Origin: an uncultured Clostridia bacterium
GTDB taxonomy: Bacteria; Bacillota; Clostridia; Christensenellales; Aristaeellaceae
Reading direction: 5' to 3'
NCBI GenBank assembly: GCA_946413245.1
Contig: CAMKJS010000004.1
Span: 1 to 64,000, forward strand
DNA: 64,000 bases
Every line of letters begins with the position of its first letter. Position 1 is the first letter of the stretch. A program made the translations under genes and the position numbers. The notes beneath the pieces are model-generated. The model searched no databases and was not told the origin of the DNA. It saw only the letters and a program-made list of their open reading frames with translations. Of the stretch, positions 44,230 to 51,319 are shown piece after piece.

Positions 44230-45102
44230 ATGGGCTGTACCCTGTGCCCCCGGTCCTGCGGTGCGGACCGAGCTATTTCCCGGGGCTTCTGCGGCCTCGG
44301 TGAGGATATGCTCATCGCCCGGATCGCGCCCCACCTCTGGGAGGAGCCTCCCATCTCCGGCACCCGCGGCACCGGAGCCGTCTTCTTCTCCGGCTGCACC
44401 CTGCGCTGCGCTTACTGTCAGAACGGAGAGATCTCGCATCATAACGCGGGCCGTCCCTTTACCCCCCGGGCCCTTTCCGATGCATTGAAACGGCTTACGG
44501 ATCTTGGCGTGCAGTCCATCAGCCTGATCACCGGCACCCCGTTCGTGCCGCAGATTCTGGAGGCGCTCTCCCTCTGGCGGCCGCCCCTGCCCCTGGTCTG
44601 GAATTCCTCCGGTTACGAGACGGTCGACACCCTGCGCCTGCTGGACGGCGTCATCGACGTTTACCTGCCGGATCTGAAACACTTTTCTCCCCGCGTCAGC
44701 GCCCTGTGCGCCTCCGCGCCGGATTACTTTCAGGCGGCTTCCGCGGCTCTGCCGGAAATGTGCCGCCAGGCCGGCCCTCCCCGGGCGAATGCCGACGGCG
44801 TCTGGGAGAAGGGCGTACTGATTCGTCATCTGATTCTGCCGGGGCTCACCGGAGAAAGCATGAAACTGCTCACCTGGATTCGGGATACGCTGCCCGCGGG
44901 TACGCCTGTCAGCCTGATGCGGCAGTATGTCCCATGCAACGGCGTATCAATTCCCGGCCTGAACCGGAGGGTATCCGATGCGGAATATCGCCGTGTCCGG
45001 GATCATATGCTGGCGCTGGAGCTCCCGGGCTTCGTTCAGGAGGCCGCCGCGGCGGACACGGATTTTATTCCGGTCTTCAACCGGGACGAGAGCTTTGTAT
45101 AG
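44230..45102 (+). CDS. pflX: Radical SAM protein, PflX-like
   Basis: A 290-residue radical SAM protein of the pyruvate-formate-lyase-activating-enzyme-like PflX group. It has an N-terminal cysteine pair (CTLCPRSC) and the 4Fe-4S cluster motif CTLRCAYCQN (Cys-x3-Cys-x2-Cys, about 57-64), followed by LITGTPFVPQILEAL and the family sequence WNSSGYETVDTLRLL. Its substrate is unknown. GAAAGGAG precedes the ATG. Monocistronic, ended by a strong terminator. Confidence 0.88.
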   Translation: MGCTLCPRSCGADRAISRGFCGLGEDMLIARIAPHLWEEPPISGTRGTGAVFFSGCTLRCAYCQNGEISHHNAGRPFTPRALSDALKRLTDLGVQSISLITGTPFVPQILEALSLWRPPLPLVWNSSGYETVDTLRLLDGVIDVYLPDLKHFSPRVSALCASAPDYFQAASAALPEMCRQAGPPRANADGVWEKGVLIRHLILPGLTGESMKLLTWIRDTLPAGTPVSLMRQYVPCNGVSIPGLNRRVSDAEYRRVRDHMLALELPGFVQEAAAADTDFIPVFNRDESFV

Positions 45103-45105
45103 CAT

Positions 45106-45147
45106 AAAAACCGGAGCCGGAGGAATTCTCCTCCGGCTCCGGTTTTT
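45106..45147. terminator. Bidirectional terminator, pflX / division cluster
   Basis: A perfect 19-bp stem (45106-45124 with 45129-45147), ATTC loop, with A5 and T5 ends; convergent genes. Confidence 0.95.
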
Positions 45148-46036
45148 ATGCCTGTTTGATTTTTGCTACATGATACTCCACGCCGGGATCGTACTTCACT
45201 TCCTCCGGCGGAACCTCCAGCAGTTCCGGATGGTTCAGCATCCGTACCACGTCCGCGAAAAATGCCGCATAATGAGCGCCGCTGCATACCCGCTCGTCCA
45301 CCGTAATCCCCACGGGCAGCCACCGCTTCATTCTCGCCTTGCCTTCCGCGTCCGTAACGGCTTCCTTCAGCACGCTGCCCATGCCGATAAACATGCTCAC
45401 GTTGCCGAAGTTGTAGATATGGTGCCACACATGGTGCAGCCCGATGGAAGCGTTGTTCGTGATAAACATGCTGCTGTAGAAGGGAAGCTCGTCCATCAGA
45501 ACCCGGGGAGCGATTCCGTAGCGGTCCAGCAGGCGCACCACGGCAACGATCAGCGTAGGCAGCCCGGGCACAGACAGCACAGCGCGGGCCAGCTTATCCA
45601 CAAAGGTGCCGGATTCCGCGTTCCGGCTCTCCTCCACCGCGGCGTTCATGCGGTCCCGCACGTCGAACAGCGTGTCCGACGGATCGAACAGCACGCGCAC
45701 CGTGGTTTCCTCGCTGTCATGGTTTTGCATTTCCTTCAGAATCGTGTAGGCGACAGACAGATTGTTCCGGCTGAAGTACTGCTTGTTCTTGATGAACCGG
45801 TTGATCTCCGGATGCTGGCTTACCCCGCGCACGTACGCCGCCACGATGATCTGCATGAAGGTCACCTTCTGGCCCTCGGATGCCTTTCTGGCAATATAGC
45901 GCGCCATCATCTCATAATCAGCCTTGTGCTCCAGAAACACCTGCGCGTCACAGCGCATGGGCATCAGATACGGCGTAATCCGAACAATCGGATCGATGCT
46001 GCTGATTCTTTTTCCGTCAGGCCTCCGTCCGAACAT
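45146..46036 (-). CDS. 2-oxoacid dehydrogenase E2-like acyltransferase-fold protein, catalytic residues replaced
   Basis: A 296-residue protein resembling the C-terminal catalytic domain of dihydrolipoamide acyltransferases and chloramphenicol acetyltransferase. There is no lipoyl domain, no peripheral-binding domain, and no E1 or E3 gene nearby. At the position of the E2 active-site motif DHRVxDGA it reads DERVCSGA (residues 247-254), so both the catalytic His and the conserved Asp are changed. It follows divIVA by 46 bases and is the last gene of the division cluster. It may be a binding or structural protein. Identity of the fold is likely; function is unknown. Confidence 0.8.
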   Translation of the reverse strand: MFGRRPDGKRISSIDPIVRITPYLMPMRCDAQVFLEHKADYEMMARYIARKASEGQKVTFMQIIVAAYVRGVSQHPEINRFIKNKQYFSRNNLSVAYTILKEMQNHDSEETTVRVLFDPSDTLFDVRDRMNAAVEESRNAESGTFVDKLARAVLSVPGLPTLIVAVVRLLDRYGIAPRVLMDELPFYSSMFITNNASIGLHHVWHHIYNFGNVSMFIGMGSVLKEAVTDAEGKARMKRWLPVGITVDERVCSGAHYAAFFADVVRMLNHPELLEVPPEEVKYDPGVEYHVAKIKQA

Positions 46037-46082
46037 GGGTATCCGCTCCTTTTCCGGTCAGAATAAGGTTACGTCCTGGTTG

Positions 46083-46577
46083 TCAGAAAAGGTCCGCCGC
46101 CTTCTCAAGGGCTTCCTGCTGTGCCTGCAGCAGCGCCTCGAACTTCGTGCGGTAGGCAGCCGCCGTTTCCTTCAGCGCCTTCACTTCTTTCGTCAGGGCT
46201 TCCCGCTGCTCGCTCAGTCCGTCCAGCCGTTCCTTTGCTTCCGTTTCCGCCCGGTTGCGGATGGCTTCCGCGTCTTCCTTTGCCTTCCGGATCGTCTCGT
46301 CCTTCACCTGCTTGGCCATCTCCAGGATCTCCCGGAAGCTCTTCTCGTCCTCCTCGGAAACGCCGCTCTTCACCGGAGCGGGCGCGGGAGCCGGAGCCTG
46401 CACAGGCGTCGGACGCACCATGGTCGTCTTCTGGCGCAGGTCCTTGATCTCGTTCTCCATCCGCTCCATTTCCTCGCAGATGTCGTCCAGGAAGTTGTCC
46501 ACCTCCTGCCGGTTGTAGCCCTTGGCTTCAAAGCTGAATTCCTTGCTGCTGATCAGATCCACGGTAATGCGTTCCAT
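46083..46577 (-). CDS. divIVA: Cell division protein DivIVA
   Basis: A 164-residue coiled-coil protein that marks curved membranes at poles and septa. The N-terminal lipid-binding domain is clear (ISSKEFSFEAKGYNRQEVDNFLDDI), followed by a Pro/Ala linker (QAPAPAPAPV) and a long coiled coil. The start is ATG 46577, with AAAAGGAG eight bases upstream; an upstream in-frame GTG overlaps that ribosome site. It sits with sepF, yggS and a HlyD-like gene, an order common in Clostridia. Confidence 0.95.
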   Translation of the reverse strand: MERITVDLISSKEFSFEAKGYNRQEVDNFLDDICEEMERMENEIKDLRQKTTMVRPTPVQAPAPAPAPVKSGVSEEDEKSFREILEMAKQVKDETIRKAKEDAEAIRNRAETEAKERLDGLSEQREALTKEVKALKETAAAYRTKFEALLQAQQEALEKAADLF

Positions 46578-46776
46578 GCTTTCCACTCCTTTTCTATAAC
46601 GATTTGGTTCACCAACTCTTAACTACACGTTCGCTCAATCGTCGTACAACCGCCTTGAAGCGGCATCAATACTCGTTTCACACTAACGAGCTCGAGGCGC
46701 TTTCTGCTTCGCAGAGCAGCACACTGTGCTGACGTTTCCTCGATCTCCACTCTCAACTCTTAACTCTCCACTCTGA
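46578..46776. other. Hairpin-rich gap between sepF and divIVA with heptamer array, copy 3
   Basis: The 199-base gap holds ACCGCC-TTGA-GGCGG-like and CAGCACA-C-TGTGCTG hairpins (the latter near 46718-46732) and, at 46746-46773, four heptamers (TCCACTC, TCAACTC, TTAACTC, TCCACTC) of the family seen at 10155 and 44147. ylmG or ylmH, often found here, is missing. Confidence 0.6.
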
Positions 46777-47769
46777 TCAATACCCATATCCGCCGAACCG
46801 GCTGTAATCTCCCGCTGCGGCCGGCATATTCCCGGTGTACGGGTTATAGTAGGGGCTTTGCCCGCGCCGGGCTGCTTCATATTCAGCGGTCCGCTGGCCT
46901 GTCCGCCGTTCCCGGCGCAGCGGCGCGGAAGGCTCCTGCTGCGGCTGCGGCGCCGGCTGCGGTACGTTGAACATCGGCGGAACGGCTCCGGGCCGTCCCG
47001 GCGCCTGTTCCGGCAGAATCTTCACGCTTTCCGGCGCAATCAGCACAATCCGTGCGCTGTTCAGCATCCGTACGTTGCACCCCAGGGTAAAGGCGGCGCC
47101 CGCCAGCATATCCTGGCAGCGCAGCGCTTCGTTCTCGTTGGCGATGGCGTCCAGCGTCAGGATCAGCGTCTCTCCGTTTTTCATGCATTCAATGGCCTCG
47201 TAACAGGTTTTCAGAGACGTCATGATCATGATGTGCTCTACATGGGTGTAGGAGTTTCCCGCGTCCGGCGCGTATACTCCGGGCATGTAGCTGATGTTGT
47301 CCTGCGGCGCGGCCGGTGCCGCAGGAGCGCTCCAGCTGCCGGAGTTTCCGTAAGCCGGAGGGTTCCCGTAGCCGTTTCCGGCTCCGGCGCCGTAGGACGG
47401 GCTGAAGCGGCCCCCGTAGCCGGTGCCGGCGTCCGCGCCGTACCCGTAGGCGCCCGCGGCATTTCCGGGATTTCCAAAGGCGCCGCCGTATGCCGGCTGC
47501 TGCGCCGGCGCTTCTTCCTCATGGCGGAAGTATCCGGCGGACTGGCCGTATCCGGCAGGCGGATTCATGCCGGTAAACCCTGTATGCGCGTAGGGAATCT
47601 GCGGCTCTGACTGCTGCATGGCCGGAGCGCTTTCTTCCGCCGGCTCCTCCTGCTTCCTTTTCCGCATGGGCCGATAGCAGCTGGTGCCGCCGTCCGGCCG
47701 GCTGGATCCCTCCAGCTGCGGTTTGCCGAAAAGGCTGATCATCCGATCTTTGAAATCCCTGAGCGTCAT
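46777..47769 (-). CDS. sepF: Cell division protein SepF with Gly/Tyr/Pro-rich linker
   Basis: SepF links FtsZ filaments to the membrane. The 330-residue protein is about twice the usual length. Residues 1-15 form the amphipathic membrane anchor (MTLRDFKDRMISLFG). Residues 60-175 are low complexity, rich in Gly, Tyr, Ala and Pro. The SepF core spans about 178-265 (LKTCYEAIECMKNGETLILT, GAAFTLGCNVRMLNSARIVLIAPESV). A further Pro/Arg/Tyr-rich tail follows. The expanded linkers suggest a disordered, possibly phase-separating form. It is transcribed with yggS and divIVA. Confidence 0.93.
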   Translation of the reverse strand: MTLRDFKDRMISLFGKPQLEGSSRPDGGTSCYRPMRKRKQEEPAEESAPAMQQSEPQIPYAHTGFTGMNPPAGYGQSAGYFRHEEEAPAQQPAYGGAFGNPGNAAGAYGYGADAGTGYGGRFSPSYGAGAGNGYGNPPAYGNSGSWSAPAAPAAPQDNISYMPGVYAPDAGNSYTHVEHIMIMTSLKTCYEAIECMKNGETLILTLDAIANENEALRCQDMLAGAAFTLGCNVRMLNSARIVLIAPESVKILPEQAPGRPGAVPPMFNVPQPAPQPQQEPSAPLRRERRTGQRTAEYEAARRGQSPYYNPYTGNMPAAAGDYSRFGGYGY

Positions 47770-47865
47770 TGTTCCCCGTTCCCTCTTTCCGCATTACTGT
47801 TCGGTCCGTGTCTGCCGCCCGGTCCCGAACGATTGCGTTTTATCCCTTTTGTTCCCCACTAATCA

Positions 47866-48585
47866 TTAAACGTACATTCTCGGCCCGAAAATCGCGCTGC
47901 CGATGCGCACCATGGTGGCTCCGTGCCGCGCGGCGATCCGGTAATCCCCGGACATGCCCATGCTCAGCTCTTCCATTTCAATTCCATCGATCGCCGTGTC
48001 CCGCATCCGCTCAAAAAGCTCCCGCGTCTGCCGGAACAGCTGATCCAGCCAGGCTTCGTCCTCCGTCAGCGGCATCACGGCCATGAGCCCGCGCACCCGC
48101 AGGCCCGGCATCGGGGCCAGGTTCCGCAGAAACGCTTCCGTCTCCTCTTTCGGTACGCCGCCCTTCTGTTCTTCCCCTGCAGGACTGATTTCCACCAGCA
48201 CCGGCAGCCGCCGCCCGGCTTCCTCCGCCCGCCTGGAGATCTCCTCCGCCAGGGGCAGGCTGTCCACCGACTGAATCATCTTCACGTGCCGGACAATCTG
48301 CTTTACCTTGTTCCGCTGCAGCCGCCCGATCAGATGCACGTCAAACGCGCCTTGCAGATCCGGCAGTTTTCCCAGCAGCTCCTGCACCCGGTTTTCACCG
48401 ATCTCCGTAACCCCCGCGGCCCGCAGAGGCAGAATTTCCTCCGCGGAATGCGTCTTCGTCACCGCGATCAGCCGCGGCGCGGGGTACCGCCCTTCCGAGG
48501 CTTCCCGCAGTTCCCGCTGTATATTCTCCACACGTTCCTTCAGGATTTCCTCTGTCAACTGAATCATGCTCCCCTGCGTTTGCAT
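47866..48585 (-). CDS. yggS: Pyridoxal phosphate homeostasis protein YggS/YlmE
   Basis: A 239-residue PLP-binding protein of the YggS/PROSC family, which buffers free PLP and affects amino-acid pools. It has LIAVTKTHSAEEILPL with the PLP lysine, GENRVQEL, HLIGRLQRNKVKQIV, LVEISPAGEEQKGG, and the phosphate-binding SMGMSGDYRIAARHGATMVRIGSAIFG. A second in-frame ATG six codons downstream could be the start. The location upstream of sepF is conserved in Firmicutes. Confidence 0.95.
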   Translation of the reverse strand: MQTQGSMIQLTEEILKERVENIQRELREASEGRYPAPRLIAVTKTHSAEEILPLRAAGVTEIGENRVQELLGKLPDLQGAFDVHLIGRLQRNKVKQIVRHVKMIQSVDSLPLAEEISRRAEEAGRRLPVLVEISPAGEEQKGGVPKEETEAFLRNLAPMPGLRVRGLMAVMPLTEDEAWLDQLFRQTRELFERMRDTAIDGIEMEELSMGMSGDYRIAARHGATMVRIGSAIFGPRMYV

Positions 48586-48625
48586 TTTCCGTTCCTGCTT
48601 CCCGTTCGTCTGGTGCAGCAGTGCC

Positions 48626-49858
48626 TCAGAACAGCCTTACCGTCTGCCCCTCGTGCAGCACACCCGGCTGGATCGAGGTGATGTATGTCATCCCTTCCCG
48701 CTGCTCTATAATGTTGACCGGGATAAAGAACTCGTATTCCCCGTCCTTGATCACCACCCCGGGCATGTTGTCCTGGTAGTAGATCGCTTTCTGCGGCACC
48801 ATCAGAGAGGTGACGCTGTCCCCCAGCACGCCCGTACAGGTACGGATATACAGCACCGGTCGCACCGAATCTTCCACCCGCATCCGGACCACCAGCTCGC
48901 CGCCGGCCCGGGTGAAATTGATGACCGTCGCACGCACCGTGGTATCCTTGAAGTTCTCCAGCCTCAGCTCGTATACCGCGCCTTCCGTCGGGTTCAGATT
49001 GCTGTCCCGGATGACCATCAGCACGTACCAGATCCCCTCCCGGATGGTACGGTAGATCGTGGTTTTGCCCTTCTGCAGCGCATTCTGCGCGGGCTTGTTT
49101 CCGTTGATCATGGACCGTACTTCCGCCGGTGAGAAGTCACCGTAATTGTTCACGGTCAGCCCGTATTCGTATCCGTCGCTGTAGAAGCTGATAATCCCCT
49201 CGCTCATGGCGGCGTATTGCTTCGTCCAGCTGCTGATGCGCTGCAGCTGGCTCTGCTCGTCGTCATAGAGCCGGGTCATCCGCTGATCGTTCCCGTATTT
49301 CTGTTTCAGGTAGCTCTGCCGGTTCTGAATCGCCGCATGCAGCAGCTTCTCCTGATTATTCATATTGCCCCGGGTTCCGCCGACAATTTCGCGAACCTCT
49401 CGGGCCCTGGTCAGTACCTCGGACTCCAGCTTTTCCATCTGGGCGTCCGTTTTCACCTCGTTGCTCAGCAGCTTGATCTGGTATTCCTTGATCTGGTTCC
49501 GGTAATCCTGCAGCGTGGTCATCTCGCGGGTGCTGAAGCCGGAGGAGTATACGTTGCAGATCGCGCTGCCGCGGTACACCGTGCTGCCTTCTTCCGCTAC
49601 ATAGGAGATACTGGTCACGCCCTCCGCGTCATACGGGGTTTCATCCCGTACAATCAGGCAGTCCCCGTTGTACCGGTTGCCGATGGTGCCCGCCATGACG
49701 GTGGCGTAGGGGGAAGTCTCCGGGGCCAGGGTCGTGATCACATACCACGCCACGAACGCGAACACCAGCACGATCAGCATGATCTGCGGCACGCTCATCC
49801 GTTTGTTCTCCGGCGGTGCCGGCGCGCCTGGCGGCGTGGGCGGTGTCAGGTCGTACAC
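48626..49858 (-). CDS. HlyD-family membrane-fusion-like protein of the sepF cluster
   Basis: A 410-residue bitopic protein: Pro-rich cytoplasmic start, one membrane span (about 24-44, IMLIVLVFAFVAWYVI), barrel-sandwich-like strands (YVAEEGSTVYRGSAICNVYS), a coiled coil (about 115-230) and further beta domains ending in GVLHEGQTVRLF. This matches HlyD-type periplasmic adaptor folds. No transporter gene accompanies it. Similar genes sit upstream of yggS-sepF in many Clostridia, so a wall- or division-related role is likely rather than efflux. Start GTG 49858 after GGAGGAG. Confidence 0.82.
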   Translation of the reverse strand: MYDLTPPTPPGAPAPPENKRMSVPQIMLIVLVFAFVAWYVITTLAPETSPYATVMAGTIGNRYNGDCLIVRDETPYDAEGVTSISYVAEEGSTVYRGSAICNVYSSGFSTREMTTLQDYRNQIKEYQIKLLSNEVKTDAQMEKLESEVLTRAREVREIVGGTRGNMNNQEKLLHAAIQNRQSYLKQKYGNDQRMTRLYDDEQSQLQRISSWTKQYAAMSEGIISFYSDGYEYGLTVNNYGDFSPAEVRSMINGNKPAQNALQKGKTTIYRTIREGIWYVLMVIRDSNLNPTEGAVYELRLENFKDTTVRATVINFTRAGGELVVRMRVEDSVRPVLYIRTCTGVLGDSVTSLMVPQKAIYYQDNMPGVVIKDGEYEFFIPVNIIEQREGMTYITSIQPGVLHEGQTVRLF

Positions 49859-49944
49859 GCGGTCTCCTCCCCTCTCCCGAATTCTGACTTTTTATTTTAC
49901 CACAACCCGCCCCTGCTTGGCAATTCCCGCAAAAAATGCGCAAA

Positions 49945-49970
49945 AAATGAGGACGGCAAAAAACCGTCCT
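49945..49970 (-). terminator. Terminator of purR
   Basis: On the minus strand AGGACGG-7-CCGTCCT followed by CATTTTTTG. Confidence 0.8.
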
Positions 49971-49977
49971 GAAATGA

Positions 49978-50790
49978 TTACAGCCAGTCCGCGGGCGTAA
50001 CGACCGCCTCCGCGGGCTCCCCTTCCCTGATCTTCAGGGTCATCAGCGCCCTGGCCCCGGAAATCCGCTTTTTCTCCGGCTCCGCAGTGGCCATCACAAA
50101 CGCCGTCCCGATCACGCTGACGTTGAACTCCCGCATCAGCTCCACCATTCCCCGGGCTGTTCCGCCGCCCTTCAGGAAATCGTCCACGATCAGGGCCTTC
50201 TGGTTCTCCTTCACCGCGCGGCGGCTCAGGCTCATGGTCTCAATGCTCCCGGACCCGGAAACATAGTTGATGTTCACCGCGGAGCCCTCGTACACCTTGG
50301 AGGAATGCCGGGCGATCACCAGCGGAACTCCCAGCGCGTTGGCCGTGGCGAACGCCACCGGGATGCCCTTGGTTTCCATCGTCAGCACGAAATCCGGCTC
50401 CCGGTCGTAATACACTGTCGCCAGAATCTCTCCCATGCGGTTTACCGTATCCGGCATGCTCAGAATGTCGGAATAGTACAGAAATCCGCCTGGCAGCACC
50501 CGTTCGCTACCGCTCAGCTCCGCGCACAGCTCCGAGATGATCTTCCGGGCTGCTTCCGGCGAAACCACCGGGCGATACCGCACACCGCCGGCCGCGCCTG
50601 TCACGGTTTCGATACTTCCCAGGGAAAACATCTCGGCCGTCTCCCGCAGCAGATCGATATCCTCGCTCATGGTGGATTTAGCCGAACCGAACATCTCACA
50701 GAAGCTGTTCAGGGTAAAAATGCGGTTCGGATGAGCCGAAAGATGGCGCATCATCGCGCTCATGCGCTCGTTCCGGCGAATCTTTTCCAT
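49978..50790 (-). CDS. purR: Pur operon repressor PurR
   Basis: A 270-residue repressor of purine genes in Gram-positive bacteria. It has an N-terminal winged helix (LNSFCEMFGSAKSTMSEDIDLL) and a phosphoribosyltransferase-fold effector domain with the PRPP motif ALIVDDFLKGGGTARGM. Length and order match B. subtilis PurR. In other Firmicutes it neighbours spoVG or yabJ; here it follows the HPr-like gene region. GGAG precedes the ATG. Confidence 0.95.
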   Translation of the reverse strand: MEKIRRNERMSAMMRHLSAHPNRIFTLNSFCEMFGSAKSTMSEDIDLLRETAEMFSLGSIETVTGAAGGVRYRPVVSPEAARKIISELCAELSGSERVLPGGFLYYSDILSMPDTVNRMGEILATVYYDREPDFVLTMETKGIPVAFATANALGVPLVIARHSSKVYEGSAVNINYVSGSGSIETMSLSRRAVKENQKALIVDDFLKGGGTARGMVELMREFNVSVIGTAFVMATAEPEKKRISGARALMTLKIREGEPAEAVVTPADWL

Positions 50791-50988
50791 CGGTACTCTC
50801 CTGCCTTCCTCGTGTTCCGGGAAACCCCATTGCCCGGTATTCTATCACATTTTTCCGAATATTGCAAAGCTCTTTTTTGCTTTTTGTTCGTGTTTTTCAG
50901 TTTTTTGGCTGGTATAAACCACTCTAATGTTCACAGAAAAGGCTTCCGACTCCTCCGCGAGACGCGGATCTTTTTCTTCCAAGGCAAA

Positions 50989-51029
50989 AAAGAAGCGCCG
51001 CCTCCCGGTCTGTTCCGGGAAACGGCGCG
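50989..51029 (-). terminator. Terminator of the HPr-like gene
   Basis: On the minus strand GGCGCGCCG-TTTCCCGG-6-CCGGGAGGCGGCGC followed by TTCTTTTTT. A smaller hairpin (GCCGGAG-A5-CTCCGAC) lies between it and the gene. Confidence 0.85.
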
Positions 51030-51063
51030 CCGCTCTGCCGGAGAAAAACTCCGACAGGCCGAA

Positions 51064-51300
51064 TCAGTTTTCGGATACGATAAAAGCAGCAATCTCCTTC
51101 AGCAGCTGGTCGCACTGGTCGCTGTAGATCTCCAGCGTAATCGGCCGGCTCAGATCCAGGGAGAAGATCCCCAGGATGGACTTGGCGTCCACCACATGGC
51201 GGCCCGCCCGCAGATCCATGTCGAAAGGATAGCGGGATACGATATTCACAAACTTATTGACGTTTTCCACCAGGCTGAGTTTGATGTTAACAGATTTCAC
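51064..51300 (-). CDS. HPr-like protein without the phosphorylatable histidine
   Basis: A 78-residue protein aligned by eye with HPr/Crh: the helix and strand region SRYPFDMDLRAGRHVVDAKS matches the middle of HPr, and the Ser46 motif is kept as KSILGIFSLDL (Ser41 here). The His15-Ala-Arg17 active site is absent; the segment reads SLVENVNKFV. It therefore cannot pass phosphate in the PTS. Like Crh it may be regulated by serine phosphorylation, if HPr kinase exists. Start is GTG at 51300 after GGAGG. It is co-transcribed with the upstream peptidoglycan-binding gene (19-base gap). Confidence 0.78.
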   Translation of the reverse strand: MKSVNIKLSLVENVNKFVNIVSRYPFDMDLRAGRHVVDAKSILGIFSLDLSRPITLEIYSDQCDQLLKEIAAFIVSEN

Positions 51301-51319
51301 GGCTTTTCCTCCATATTCT

